Positions 12,350-24,789 of a stretch of 64,000 nucleotides of DNA are shown here, piece after piece; position 1 is the stretch's first letter; each line of letters opens with the position of its first letter. Made by a program: the position numbers and the translations under genes. Source of the stretch: Lithospermum erythrorhizon. Its lineage: Eukaryota > Streptophyta > Magnoliopsida > Boraginales > Boraginaceae. The notes beneath the pieces were generated by a model. That model was given only the letters and a program-made list of their open reading frames with translations. It was not told where the DNA came from and searched no databases. The DNA lies in contig JADFUC010001357.1 of NCBI GenBank assembly GCA_019722365.1, positions 744,001 to 808,000 on the forward strand, given 5' to 3'.

Positions 12350-14790
12350 TAGGTTATGCTCTGTGTTAATGAAAGACACTTTTGTATTCAAAGTGCTTTT
12401 CTCTCTGGGCGTATTATTTCTAACAATATTTTGGTGGCACATGAAGTCTTATACTATATGAGTCATAATAAAATCTAAACATGCTTCGATGACAATTAAA
12501 TTGGATATGAGTAAGGGCTTATGGTCGGCAGAAGGGTCCTTCGAGGCACACGTCAAACTGGGTTATGTCACCAAGTACGACTGGACAATGTGTTTGGTTT
12601 CTTCTCTTTCTTACAGTTTCTGATTAATGGTGCACTGAGGGAATATGTTTGTCCAACAAGGGGGATCCGTCAAGGTGACCCCTTATCCCCATATCTTTTC
12701 TTACTTTACGTAGGGATCGACTTCAGATGCCATGTCGAGGAAAACAAGGCGTTGAATGGTATTAAAATAGTAGAGATACTCAAGTGTTAGCCATATCCTC
12801 GCTTATGATGATACCATGATATTTTGTAGAGCTACCGAGGAGGAAGGAAGGAACCGGCGAAAATATTAATGTATGAAATTGCCGCAGAGTTAACGGGAAA
12901 GAGTTTTTATCGCTTTGAACCACAGTCATACCGAAGTACACGAGCATTTGGTGCTGATTATGTGGACGAGAAGTTCAAGACTGGCAAATATCTTGGCTTA
13001 CCTTGATATATTGGGCTTAACGGTGCTGTATTTGCTATATTGAAGTCAGGAAAAAATCAAGGGCCGTGGAGCGTGCCTTTATCTCAGCGGGGCTTCAAAG
13101 TTATGATCAAATGGTGGCTTCAGCCTATCCCAAATTTTGTTATGAACTTTCAAATTACCTAGTGATCATTGATGTCTGAATAAATTTTACGGGAAAAAAT
13201 TTCGGGCTAGCTTGGAGGCGAGTAGGATTCATCGAAGAGTTCGACAACCTTTCATGAGAAAAAGCCTAGCGGGGGCTGGGCTTAAGGACCCGAATGTATG
13301 AACTTAGCTTTACTTCTAAGTAAACAGGTGGCTTAGGTGGTTACAAAGCAAGCTTCTCTCTTTATCCACGCATGTATGGGAAGATACTTTTACATCAGTT
13401 TTTATGTAATGCAAAGCTCGAACTAATCCTCTTTGATTTATGCCTTTGAGGCAGAAAAGTTCTAACTACGGGTATTCGATGGAGAGTCGGAGATGGGAAG
13501 GAGATTGATATCTGGAAAGACCCTTGGATTCTTCGGACTAATCGAATTTTCTACCACGGTAGAGCCGAGGGACTTCTCAAGTGGTATCACAATTGATTAA
13601 TAATGGGCAATGAAGGGAAGACTTGATCACTGCACTATTTGAACTGGAGGATACTCAAAGAATCTTGGCCATGCCGTTAAGTAGATACCACATACGTGAT
13701 AAGATTGTATGGCATCACACAAATAGCGGAGTTTATTTAATGAGCTCGGGGTACAAGAGTGCAAGAACTAAAAAAAAGTATCGAAATCATACAGAACCGC
13801 TGTATGAGCGATCGATAAAGGGATGTTTGCAATCATGACTTCGATACCACCAAGAGTAAAAAAAATTATTTGGAGTTGCTTGCATAATATTCTCCCAACT
13901 AAGGATAGACTTGCAAGGAAGGGGATACTTGTGGAAAGGCATTGCTTACTGTGTTCAAGCCAAAATGAAAATCTTTTACACTTACTTTTGACTTGTCCTT
14001 TCTCTAACAGGTTGTGGTTTGCCACTCCTTGGAGCATTTTGACCACCGGACGTCCGTGGCACTCTTTCAAGGAATGGTGAATTGGCACAAGCAGCAATTC
14101 CAAAGCTCATGGGTTCTCCTCACGGGAGAGGTTGCGTGTATCCTTTGGAATCTATGGAAGTACAGGAATTCAATATAATTTGAAGGCATAATGGCGACAT
14201 GGACCGAATCTGGAAGGAAAGCATTTAGTTGGTAGCCGACTAGATTTGCCTGCTAATCTAGCAACTCATCCCAGGAGTCAGTATAGAACCCGAAATTACG
14301 GTGATCAACAATGGGGGACATGCGATGGCCTCGACAGAATATATGAAAGTCAATTAAGTATGCATTGAACAAATAAGGAAAGGATGGTTCCGTCAGATCG
14401 TGAGTAGGAATGAACTTGGAGAATTTGAGGGAGCCTCTTTCAAACTACTATCCCATGTAGGAAGCTTATCAGCCGTTCAAGCTGTGGATGCAAAATGTAT
14501 TTTCAACCAAAGGATATGCACCATCGAGATCGAAGCGGCCCGCTGCGCCTGTAATGCAAACGGTCACCGGGCAGACACCGTTGGAAATCGATACAGTGGT
14601 GGCAGATATTCATCACTTGGCTAAATACTTGAAGGTCAAATTTTAGTATACTAGACGACAAACCAATAATGTAACACATTGTGTTGCACATTGGGATCAC
14701 AGGGGGACCAGAGACTACTTGGCTCTCGTATCCTCCTACTTGGCTTCACTCAGCCCTCTTACACGATTGTAATGTTTAGTTTGTTGCTTG
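12350..14790 (+). mobile_element. 5'-truncated LINE (non-LTR retrotransposon) remnant
   Basis: Pieces of a plant LINE ORF2 appear in order and in changing frames. At about 12400-12470 is a reverse transcriptase stretch (SGRIISNNILVAHEVL). At 12654-12701 is [16 protein letters not shown] and near 12800 a YADD-type motif changed to AYDD. At 13486-13533 is VGDGKEIDIWKDPWIL. At 13823-14080 is the zinc-binding zf-RVT domain, with IIWSCLHNILPTKDRL and CLLCSSQNENLLHLLLTCPF. From 14400 to about 14770 is a RNase H-like end finishing near THCVAHWD. The endonuclease half is missing. The element begins about 50 bases after the copia right LTR. It is not functional. Confidence 0.88.
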
Positions 14791-15595
14791 TCTTGCTACT
14801 GTATTGTTGACAAACAACCTTGTATCATTTTATATATTTTATCTAACGATATTCTATCGACGAAAGAAAAGATAAATGCTCGGTTATGCAAATAACTTCG
14901 CTGATCTAATCCTCTTATTTAGGCTTAATTTGCTTTGAATTATTTGTAATTGATCGCACTGAAATAATTGATTAATTCGTATATTAATTGATTTTTGTGT
15001 TTGGTTAAATATTGATTTAGTTCATATATTTGGTTATTAGTTACCTGATTATATTATAATTGATTTCTAAAATTAATCGTAATGAAAAAATAATTCATAA
15101 CAATCTACCTTTAACCATAGTGTGACATAATATAATACTGATGACCAATTTTGATTAATAAAATTTGAAGTCTTTGCATGAAAATGGCAATGCCTAGAGA
15201 CAAGAATACATCCATCTATCAGTTATTTTTTTCACAACATCTCTATCAGTTCTATCTTGCCGTAATGATTAAATTTATTTACTCTCACTATTCGTGCATT
15301 TGGAAACTTATTGTGAATCCTAAAAGAAGCTTAGAAATACGAAAAGAATACAATCTTATTGTGACATGTGTATTGCAAACTGAAAGAAGTATAAGTTCAA
15401 ATAAGGCACGAAATGTATCTAAGGAGTAGGTTTCTAAATTTGTTGTGACAAAACCTTGGATTATATTTTTCTTTTAGAAAAAGATAAATATAATTTATGA
15501 GGAATACCAATATATATGAAGTGATGAATTGTTATTCTCTTTGAATTTTTTAGCAAGAAATTAGACTTCATTTTATGTATCAATTACGAGTAGCT
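14791..15595. other. AT-rich spacer after the LINE
   Basis: Probably holds the LINE 3' tail (purine-rich AAGAAAAGATAAA near 14865) and then AT-rich sequence. No gene is supported; the 83-codon open stretch at 15178-15429 shows no domain or composition suggesting a gene. Confidence 0.45.
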
Positions 15596-18360
15596 TGTTG
15601 GGTTTTCGATTAAAAATAACAATTATAAATAAACCGAAACCAAGATTACTACGAATAATATAAAAACAATAATATACAAGTGTGTAATTCCTCTTCGCAG
15701 ATTTTGGTAACGAATATTTCTGAGACTCAACAATCAACATAGATTGCCTCTAAAAAGCCTACACCAACGTATGAACGAACTCCTCCGTGAGCTTTGTCAG
15801 CTCGCGAAGATTAAACTGCGGATTTGCACCTATCCTGCGCTTCTGGCCAGCCTGGCGCAAGATCATCCACACAACCCGCATAACGTAGCTCATCAACATT
15901 TCGATAACAAAAAATGACCTCATTTGATACTAATAATAATAATAACACTTTAGTCCATGTGGTGAACTAACAATATATCCCTAACACATCAACATCACAA
16001 ACATACATCAACCTCAATAATACAACCAACAAAAACACACAACAGCCCACAATACATCATAATAGTAGTATGGTCACACACGACCCCCTCAATGTACAAT
16101 ATACAAATTCTATAAACATAACAAGAGGAAAAGATATAAGGATGACTGTCAAGGACTTCCTATGCCACTACCGCCTCACCTACGATCTTAATCCGTTAAT
16201 AAACGCAGCTCCCCACAACCTCGGACGATCAATCTCCTAACAACCTACAAAACTCCCCGTGGCAGCTGTGGTGTATAAGCTGCCAAAACCGATTTAACGA
16301 TATCCAATCACATATAATCATACTTATATATATAAAAGCATATGTATGAACGTTAGTAAAACTACTCAATGAGCACTACACCTAAATCACATAGCAACCT
16401 CTAATTCATCATTACAACAAGATCAACATAACATTCCACACACATATATTCATAATCATCAACTAATTTATAAACAACATTCATCCAAATAAAAACAACA
16501 CAAACAATAATGGTTAGTCCAACAAATGCATAACATCAAAACCCCCATCGCCATTATCCATCCACCAACCACACATCCACCAATATACACATCTCCCAAC
16601 ACGATGAGATACATCACAATCTCTCCCGACCGAGGCTACTCCCTCAATATGTATATTACACCATACTCTCCCGGGTCGGTGATAATTTCCTCAATGTATA
16701 TATATCATTTCACCCAAATCAACCTCAGAAAATAATACACACACCAACCACAAAACAATATACAACCACAATTTAAAACACAATTACACACAACAATCGT
16801 AGTATAATCATAACCACTACAACAAACTCATAACATTAATCTCAATATACATTCCAATATAAATACATAACAAACACATGTCAAATATATAATCATAATA
16901 TATATGAAAGGTTCCCCTCGTGAGATTTGGTACTACCTTAAGCCAAAGCAACTAAAATAACCATAGTAGTCCATTTGCCGTGTCCTGCTCAAATTCCTAT
17001 CCAAAGCAATTCGATACATTATTTACCTCCGACACAACCTCCTTATATCTACAACTTCAAATCTAAGGTCAAATTTAATCCAACAACTCGGTAAGATCCT
17101 ATCCCACAAAATCGCCTGACATGATATATCATAAAAATATATAATTTTCCCTATTTAAATCCCGATTATTATTCAACATCTCATAATCCAAAATAAATAC
17201 CATTAAAACAAAAAAACTAGTAACAATTTCTAAAATATCAACTTCTAACAACATTCCAGCTTACCAACTTGTCAACTTTAGCGGAACGACATTACGCTGC
17301 AGTTTATTAATTTAATAAATAAACAACAAAATTTCCACCATTCTAACCCTCCATAGTCGGCCCTCACTCCTACCCCAACATCATCACTTTAAACGATTTC
17401 TAATCAATCCTACAATCAATTCCCCAACTAATTAAACCATATTAAACAACCTTTAATTCAAACCCCAACTACTACCCAACTTACACAAACTACCTCAACA
17501 TAATCTCTTCCAATCAACATCAAAATCAACACTTCTACCCCCAAAACAATTATATTAAGGTTCAATAACATCCTAATACAATTTAAAGGAATTTTGGAAA
17601 AAGTCAACCTAAAAGTCAACTAACCCATTCAACACATTTCAACCCCAAAGATCGATTATTATCACTTCTAACCACATAATCCAAGCTTAGATGATGCCTC
17701 TATACCTATCTAAAAGTCTCAAAGTTCAAAATCATAATAGTCAACAAAGTCAAACTTTCAAAATCTTTTGAAAATACTACCAAAGTTTACAACTTTCTTT
17801 ACCTAAATGTGTGAGGGATGATTTGTGGGAAGATGATAAACCAACTTTGTATCTTCGAAAGCAACAAAGGAATGGAAGAAAAAAAAATTTAAGGGGGGAG
17901 GAAGATGGAATCTCGCCAAGAAAAGCAAAAGTGAAATGCGATTAATAAGCTAAGATAATGGCGGTAGCGAGATATTTTATAAAGTAAAAATTAAGTCTGC
18001 TCGGGTGCGCGTTATTTCTCCACTTTCATGTTTGAATCTTAATGAAAACGAATCCAAATATATATTATTTCCCATAACAAAAATTACCACCCATCTAATA
18101 CTAGTCTCGTATATCGATTTTATTACTTAAAGTATTTAGATCATTTCCGGTCCCACCACCAACCGACATGATAATACAATTTAATCAAGCAGCGTAAAGG
18201 TTATTTCCATAAACCGAGGAAAGAAAGATTGACGTGTACCTCACGGAATTTTCACCCACCGCTCGACAAAGGAAGAAAGTGGGGAGAGAGTTTTGACTTT
18301 TGCTTTTCACAAAAGCCAAAATGATGAGCAATTGATTTCATTCAGCGCGGCTCTTTATAT
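15596..18360 (-). repeat. LTR-like repeat region, possibly Ty3/gypsy, reverse orientation
   Basis: AC-rich on the plus strand and without coding capacity. The left edge reads TGTTGGG, so the reverse strand would end in CCCAACA. Two related segments starting CTCCCG and ending CCTCAATRTRTATAT lie at 16621-16656 and 16669-16705, a pattern I associate with some plant gypsy LTRs. No primer site, polypurine tract or second LTR was identified, so this may be a solo or truncated LTR. The assignment is an inference. Confidence 0.35.
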
Positions 18361-19119
18361 GTGGTTTGGGCATCTCCAAATATAGGTCTAATGAAGTCAT
18401 GTGGTAGAAAAATCTACCACTCATTTCTCTTATCCCTTGGCCGACTTTGGGGTGGAGTTCCAGAATTGGAATTTTGCCCCAACATTTTCATACAGTTCAC
18501 TTTAAACCCCGGAGGTTATAATCGTATTATAGTTCGATTGCTTGTTGCTAAAGGCGACCTCTTAGGCTTGATCGACAATAAGAATATACAATTTATTAAC
18601 CGAACATCATATTAATATATTAATTGTACAATCTAATTGTTCAATTAACATCTATCATAACTTATAACTTTAAATGTAATAATCGATTGTACAATCTAAT
18701 TGTTCAACAGACATATATTTATGATATCTAACATCTTATATTTCCAACATAGCTAAGCCATCTAAATGCATGAGTATACGCCTTTCAACCACACATACAA
18801 AATAACAAGTAATCCCAACCTCCATCTCAAAAATATTATCCAAACTTTTAATCTTACCACCCTTCCACGAGATACCGTCGGATAACTAAGGCCAACTTTC
18901 GTCCCTACTCAACGAATGAATCTTGCATTCAAGCTCCCTTCAGTATTTGCACTAAAATTGCACACCTCCATTATCAATTACTCAGATTATAATTATAATT
19001 TTATTTTATTTTTAAAATGATTTAGTTAACAAGTGCTTGGAAAAATATGGTAGCATAACGGCCCAAAGTGAAAAACGAATTATCTATATATTTTATATCT
19101 GTGAAGGAAATGAATCAAT
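18361..19119. other. spacer with a short direct repeat
   Basis: The 22-base word ATTGTACAATCTAATTGTTCAA occurs twice in the same direction, at 18622-18643 and 18686-18707. The 84-codon open stretch at 18361-18615 has no recognisable domain. Nothing else is seen. Confidence 0.45.
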
Positions 19120-19550
19120 ATTTTTTCGAATATTCGAGTTCGAATATTAAATATTCGAATTTAATATTGTCTATCACTAATCGAATTGAACTTCAATCGT
19201 TTTGCCATTCGATTTGTGAAATGAATGCAAACACGAATGTCTTATAATTGTGATTCAAAAATTTCAAATAATCACATTTAGAATTAATTCAAATTTGAAT
19301 CAATATTCTATTCAATATTTCTATATATGTTTTATTAATTTATATGAAAATATGTATATTAGAATTCGATTTCGAGCTTGAATATAAAATATAACGAATA
19401 TCGAATCGAATTCGAATATTGATAGAATTTTATCGAATCGAATTCGAATCTAATTTTAGTATTCGATTCGAATATGAATTAATATCGCTAGAAAATTCAA
19501 ATTCATGATATTCGATTTAAATTTTGTTTGGTTCGCTTGTTTCACCCCTA
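19120..19550 (-). mobile_element. TTCGAA-rich MITE, hAT-like
   Basis: A dense array of TCGAA and AATATTCGAA words, many palindromic, ends at the right with TTCACCCCTA. On the minus strand this is TAGGGGTGAA followed by a run of GAACC and TCGAAT words, typical of a common plant hAT-derived MITE family whose terminal repeat begins YAGGGGTG. The left terminus is not clear, so its start is approximate. Confidence 0.5.
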
Positions 19551-19849
19551 GTTATATCCATTCACCACGTGGTCAAGTTACCACACAGACGATCCAAATA
19601 ATAACATAAATGTAAAACATTATCTAGCCATTATATTTTTTTGATAGATAATGCATATATTAATTTGAAATATCCATTACAATTGTTCTTGCGCTATCAT
19701 AAACGTAATTAAAAATAACATTCAAAATATTACAATCATTTAAATTAAAAGAGCCAATTGAAATACCTAGCAAGTTACAAAACAACCAATGTCGGTTGGA
19801 AACCAAAATACTTGCATATGTCCTTGAGTTCTTCATTATTTAAGGATTG
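19551..19849. other. spacer
   Basis: AT-rich sequence with no supported feature. Confidence 0.4.
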
Positions 19850-20660
19850 TCAATCTTTGCTCTTTTTGATCTTCGGGAAGTGCCTAGTCCAAACTTGTGA
19901 TGTAAAATTATCAGTAATAAAATAAAGACCATGATTACTATTATATTTCCTTAGAATTGTGGCCAAAAGGATGATATGGCCGAAAGCTTCAATATCGGGA
20001 TGAGTCTTGTTGCTTGTAAAAATATTCATTCCTTCAATTGTTTTCCTAGTTCCTCTATGATACATATGGATCAACCAAATCGGATTCTGATCAGAGGAAA
20101 TGATGATACAGATCTTGACATCTCTCCTTTTACAAGTTCTTGAGCATTGATTAGTTTTAATGGGATGAATTGTTTTGAAGATGGGGCGTTTCCTTATATT
20201 TTGAGGATTGTTATGTTTTATTTTTTTGTGTAAAGGTTGCATTCCATTAGGTAGCTAAGTCGCTACTTATTTTAAGTACAGTGCTTTGAGAAATTGTGCT
20301 TTGATTGAAGGTGAGGTCATTTTTGATGAGCCAGATAGTCCAAAAAATACTACGGAAGAGTTGAGAGTTGGCCAAAACATTCTTTGAGTTGATGACTGAA
20401 GAGACGATATCAAAGATATTATAGTTTTGTCTATGGTTTTCAGATCTAAAGTTGTGCGGTTCCAAGTGAAGTTGACAAATGGACAATGGAGGAATAGATG
20501 ATTTATTGTTTCCATTTTTTCATAACAAAAAAAAAATTAGTGGTGATACATTTTTTTATTTTTTTGGATAGGTTATCTTGGGTTGGCAGTTTGTTTAAAA
20601 GGAGTTTCCAAATAAAGATTTTAACTTTCTGTGGAATCTTGAGTTTTCAGAGATTTTTTC
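19850..20660 (-). pseudogene. LINE-type zf-RVT and RNase H fragment
   Basis: Read leftwards, a zinc-binding reverse-transcriptase end is visible: KIPQKVKIFIWKLL near 20645-20600, a break at an A-run near 20525, METINHLFLHCPF, then FWTIWLIKNDLTFN in another frame. The last open stretch (20242-19850, 130 codons) has the look of the RNase H-like end of such elements (IISSDQNPIWLIHMYHRG, later ILRKYNSNHGLYFITDNF). It is a dead fragment of a second LINE, opposite in direction to the one at 12350-14790. Confidence 0.75.
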
Positions 20661-21143
20661 AAGTCCTTTAGTTATTTCTTTTCCAAGCTCAAGGATTTTG
20701 AAGGTTCACAGAGTTTTGATTGAGTTTTGTAAATGTCTTTTCGCTTTTAGCGTGGGAAACGATCAGCGAAGTTCATCATCTTTCCTTGTAGGTCTACCCG
20801 CAAGGATTCTGAGCCACCACGCTCGAGAGTACAGTTAGTTGTCGGTATGAGGGTGTTCCAAAGATTATCCATTTACAAGGAATTCACCAACTTTAAAGTA
20901 TAAAAATTTTAAGTTGACGGCATGAGAAGGCCTGCTGAAGCGTCGTGAATTCAAAAGTTTTCCCTCAGACATATATTTTTCTTTTAGATTGCCTTTCTTT
21001 AATTATAAATAGTAATTGTGACACTGATGATATTTGAAGTATGTGTGCAATAATGGTATACTGTTAATTTCTAAAAATGCGCTTTGGTGACACAAGGACT
21101 AAGAAGTATCAATTACGTCAAAGTTATCTCATATAATATTGAT
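20661..21143. other. spacer
   Basis: No gene or clear repeat end is seen. The right part of the LINE fragment may extend some way into it. Confidence 0.35.
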
Positions 21144-21900
21144 ATTGTTAGGAATCCTACATCGTTATTGACAATTCTATAACACTAGTAACTCGGATTC
21201 CACCCAAAGATATTAATAAATATCAAGATTCAACTTAATTAATGATAAATTTTGTAGTATTATCACTACTAATTAATAAGATCCATTAAGATTGATATAC
21301 ACTAATTCTAGATGACAATAACATAAAGAATAAATTACTGAAGAACAACACAAGATTTACCCCGATCACCCACAATATGCAGTAGCCGATCCACTGGCTG
21401 GGCAATCCAATTAATAAATCTCCAGAAGAATTGACACGGACCCAAGAATCTCTATTCTAACATTTAGCAATCAAGTACACACCAAATCTTTTAGAAATAA
21501 GATATCTTATTAGGTGTTTTCTCATAGACAAGAAAACCTCAATTACAAGCCTCTTCATATAAACTCTCTTGAATCTCTCATGAATTCTCTATATTTTAAT
21601 AATCACCTTTGAGGTGGTGTTTCCACACACACACACTAAAAATATAATCAGTCAAGAGACCAATATTTATAGGCTACATAAAACGTAAACCGAATAGAAA
21701 CCGATATGTAAGCCCCAACCGCCTAAATCAAGACGCATTAAGACTTGATCTGGACTTGAACTTTTTCGATTTTCTTCCGCTACGCTGACTCGGGGTCGTG
21801 GACTTCAAAGGTCCCGAACTCCTCCCAAAGTCTCCTCACGTCGAATTTGGCTTCATTCTCCAAATATATACCATCATAAAGAAAATTGTGAAGGAAGTAT
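21144..21900 (+). repeat. possible solo LTR
   Basis: The left edge TTGTTAGGAATCCTACATCG matches the start typical of many plant LTRs (TGTTRGGAATCCYACATCG). The following sequence is non-coding and includes a short CA repeat near 21624-21636. I could not find the matching right end or internal region. Tentative. Confidence 0.35.
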
Positions 21901-24598
21901 TCTTGGTCCTTTGTATGTTTCCTTAAAAAAAAATTCTTTCGTCATTTTCCAAATAATGTTCTAATCATTTGTTGCTCTCTCCCATTTGGTTTAATCCATT
22001 GGATGAGCCTGGGGTTGAGGAGGATGCATTGTTTATGCTTCTTTTAATTTGTTTTTGGGTGGTTTGATTTTTTTCTTCAATTTTTGGATGTGAAATTACT
22101 GAAATGCCCTTGAAAATGCCATATGAAATGCACGTAACTTGAGGTTATTATTCGTGGATTAGAAGGCAAGGACACAAAACCCGAAAACATATGATAAAAC
22201 GAGTCAAATCTAAATATATATATATGTTAAATGAAAGTCATACGCATGATTAATAAACATGACTTTTATTTAATTTAATCCAAAAAAAAAATATGGTGAC
22301 AAAAAGATGATAGAACACAAGCAATCAGCCAATAATCTGTCATAACAAATGCCAATTTAAGGGACGAATGTACTTCAACTTGTAGGCTATATTCATGTTT
22401 ATGATACAATTAGAATACTTATTCTGGCTCCATTTTCTTTTCTACATGCCAAACATGGGCTAATAAATTGACAGAGACGAACTAAATGACCACTTTTACT
22501 AAGTGGTGGTTATGTATAGGAGCATCGTTTTCCTTTATTTAGCATTTGGTTCATTTTCTTCAAGGTGGACCAGTAGGTTTATTTCGATGTCTCTTAGCGG
22601 TTCTTAATGGATACTGAAGTTAATGAAGAGGTTTAATAAAGTCATGGTTAGTTTATGTCCTCATATATATCCTCAAGTATATGCAATTTGCCTGCCCTTC
22701 ACTCTCTATCTAAGGCTAAACAATGACTCACTAACATCAATAATATAATGACACACAAACATCAATAATATTTGATTCATATCGCATAATACGTTCAAAA
22801 TATCTAACACTAATAACCCTCCATATATGATTAAATTAATAAGCATCTAATTAGCACTAAATAAATTGCTTGTGATCATCTCAATTGAATGATTTCATTG
22901 ATCTATATATATACATTTATCAACGTGGAGTATTGCTTTGTTGCTCATTATATTAGTGATGATTTGAAATATAACTTGGAGAAAAAAAATTGATAAAAAT
23001 ATGATTTGATATATAAATTGAGACAAATAAAAATGATCAAGATTCATTGAAAATAAGAAATAATAACATAGGAGTCGAGATACATGAAAAAGAATAAACT
23101 TGAAAAACAAATGAAACAGTAATGATTAAGCTAAAAGACAGTATTGGTGTCGAGTTTCATTTGAAAACAATGTATTTTTTTTGTTTGTTAATTGATGGGT
23201 GAATAAATAATAACTTCAAATTCAGATTTATTTGTGGGCTGTGGCCTATGGGGTGGGGACATGCATGAACATTTGTGTACTAATAAGAAAATCATTTTCC
23301 ATGAAATATTAATTCCCAATTCCGTGCATGGCCCAAAGTATTACGCGGCTGAATATGATTTCTCATTTTTTGTCAACATTAAGATGGGTCATTTTTCTGG
23401 TATCATCAAAGTCCACAATACGCATGCAATTTCAAATCACCAAGACCAGATGCATACTTACCAAACTTCGATTTAGATAGTTAAATATCCTTCCGTATTT
23501 ATATTACTCCGTATATATTTGATTATTTAGATCAATATTACATTGAAAAATTTCTCTTAACTATCTTGTTTTATCGACATTGAAAATAATATACTTTTTG
23601 TGGTTCAACGCAAAGTCATTGCTTATTACATACTCCGTCCAAGTCATTTAATTCAAAATGATTGTTGTTTTCTTTTAAATCGAGATGTAGCTAATTATCA
23701 ATGACACTATTCTAATAAATATAAAATTTATATAGTTAGATTCGAGATTTGCCTAGTTTCATAATATTATTTTCTTTATAATTTTGAATTTAAAAAGATC
23801 ATTTGCCAAAAGTTTTCACTCTCGATTTTTTAAAACGATAATCAATTTGAATTGGAGGTTCTATATAGTTATTACTTTTGACATGATAAAAGTTCACACT
23901 CACTGAATAAATTATATAACTTTCCCTAGATAATAAAAAATATATATACACTGTGAAAGTGTTATTATTATACCTGCCAGGTAATTTCTATTGATTTCTG
24001 GTTAGAATCGAGATTTTTCGTTCGTGTTCCTTGAAATATTTCATAATTTACGGGTTTTATGCTTTAACAATGATGAACTTGGTACATGTATTCAATTATG
24101 TTGAGAATTTATGTTCATTCATAATAACTGAAGAGTTCACATATGAGTGCCCATATTAAAAAAATAAAGAGAAAGTTTATTACTTTATAAATTAAGAAGC
24201 TACGTACTTTAATTAACCTCAATTGGTTTAGAATGGTGTCTTTTTTGGCCTCATAAAGAGTGTTCTCTCTTCTCTTGCAAGTATGTTCCAGATACGTTTC
24301 GTGGATTTTCCACATGATTAATTAATTAAGAGTACTTTTCAATAATTAATCACTGAAAGTTTATTTTTATTTTATTATTCTTATTGTTGTATACCAAACA
24401 GCAAATTAGTAAACACGTTTATGTCAAAAGTAAAAAAAAAAATCAATTATTAGGAATCAAAACTTATTATTATAATTGATGACAAAAATCATCCTAATCC
24501 CAATTCCAATAAATTGGGATGGAGAGTTAAGACTTTCGGTTTAACCCTCCCTTGACCTTAAAGCATGCATCAGTGGTCCCATTCCAAGTTCCCCCACC
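21901..24598. other. gene-poor spacer upstream of EXO70
   Basis: AT-rich sequence with TACTCCGT words near 23500-23640 that look like fragments of Stowaway-type MITE ends. No coding region is supported; the short open stretches (22895-23110, 23234-23476, 24115-24315) lack domains. Confidence 0.45.
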
Positions 24599-24599
24599 T

Positions 24600-24606
24600 T
24601 ATAAAT
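24600..24606 (+). promoter_or_regulatory. probable TATA box of EXO70
   Basis: TATAAAT lies 190 bases before the EXO70 start codon, in the last AT-rich stretch before a purine-rich leader. It suits a transcription start around 24630 and a leader of about 160 bases. Confidence 0.6.
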
Positions 24607-24789
24607 AATTCACATATCTCCCTATAATAATGAGAGACTAGCCAACAATTGAAGAGGAGAGAGCAACGATATCCTTCAAGAATAATAGAAAGATATCGTC
24701 CTTTTCCTCTTCAATACATTCCAACTTCTAGCTAACTAGCTAGCTAGTTACACCAAAACTCCCCCAAAACACTTCACATTAACCAAAAA

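Noticed and set aside
7425..14790. Possible viral or pararetroviral insertion
   Set aside because: Reverse transcriptase motifs and domain order are those of copia and LINE elements; no viral coat or movement gene is seen.
21624..21636. Short CA repeat; similar CA run near 60455-60468 and GA runs near 54768 and 57818
   Set aside because: Ordinary microsatellites without further structure.
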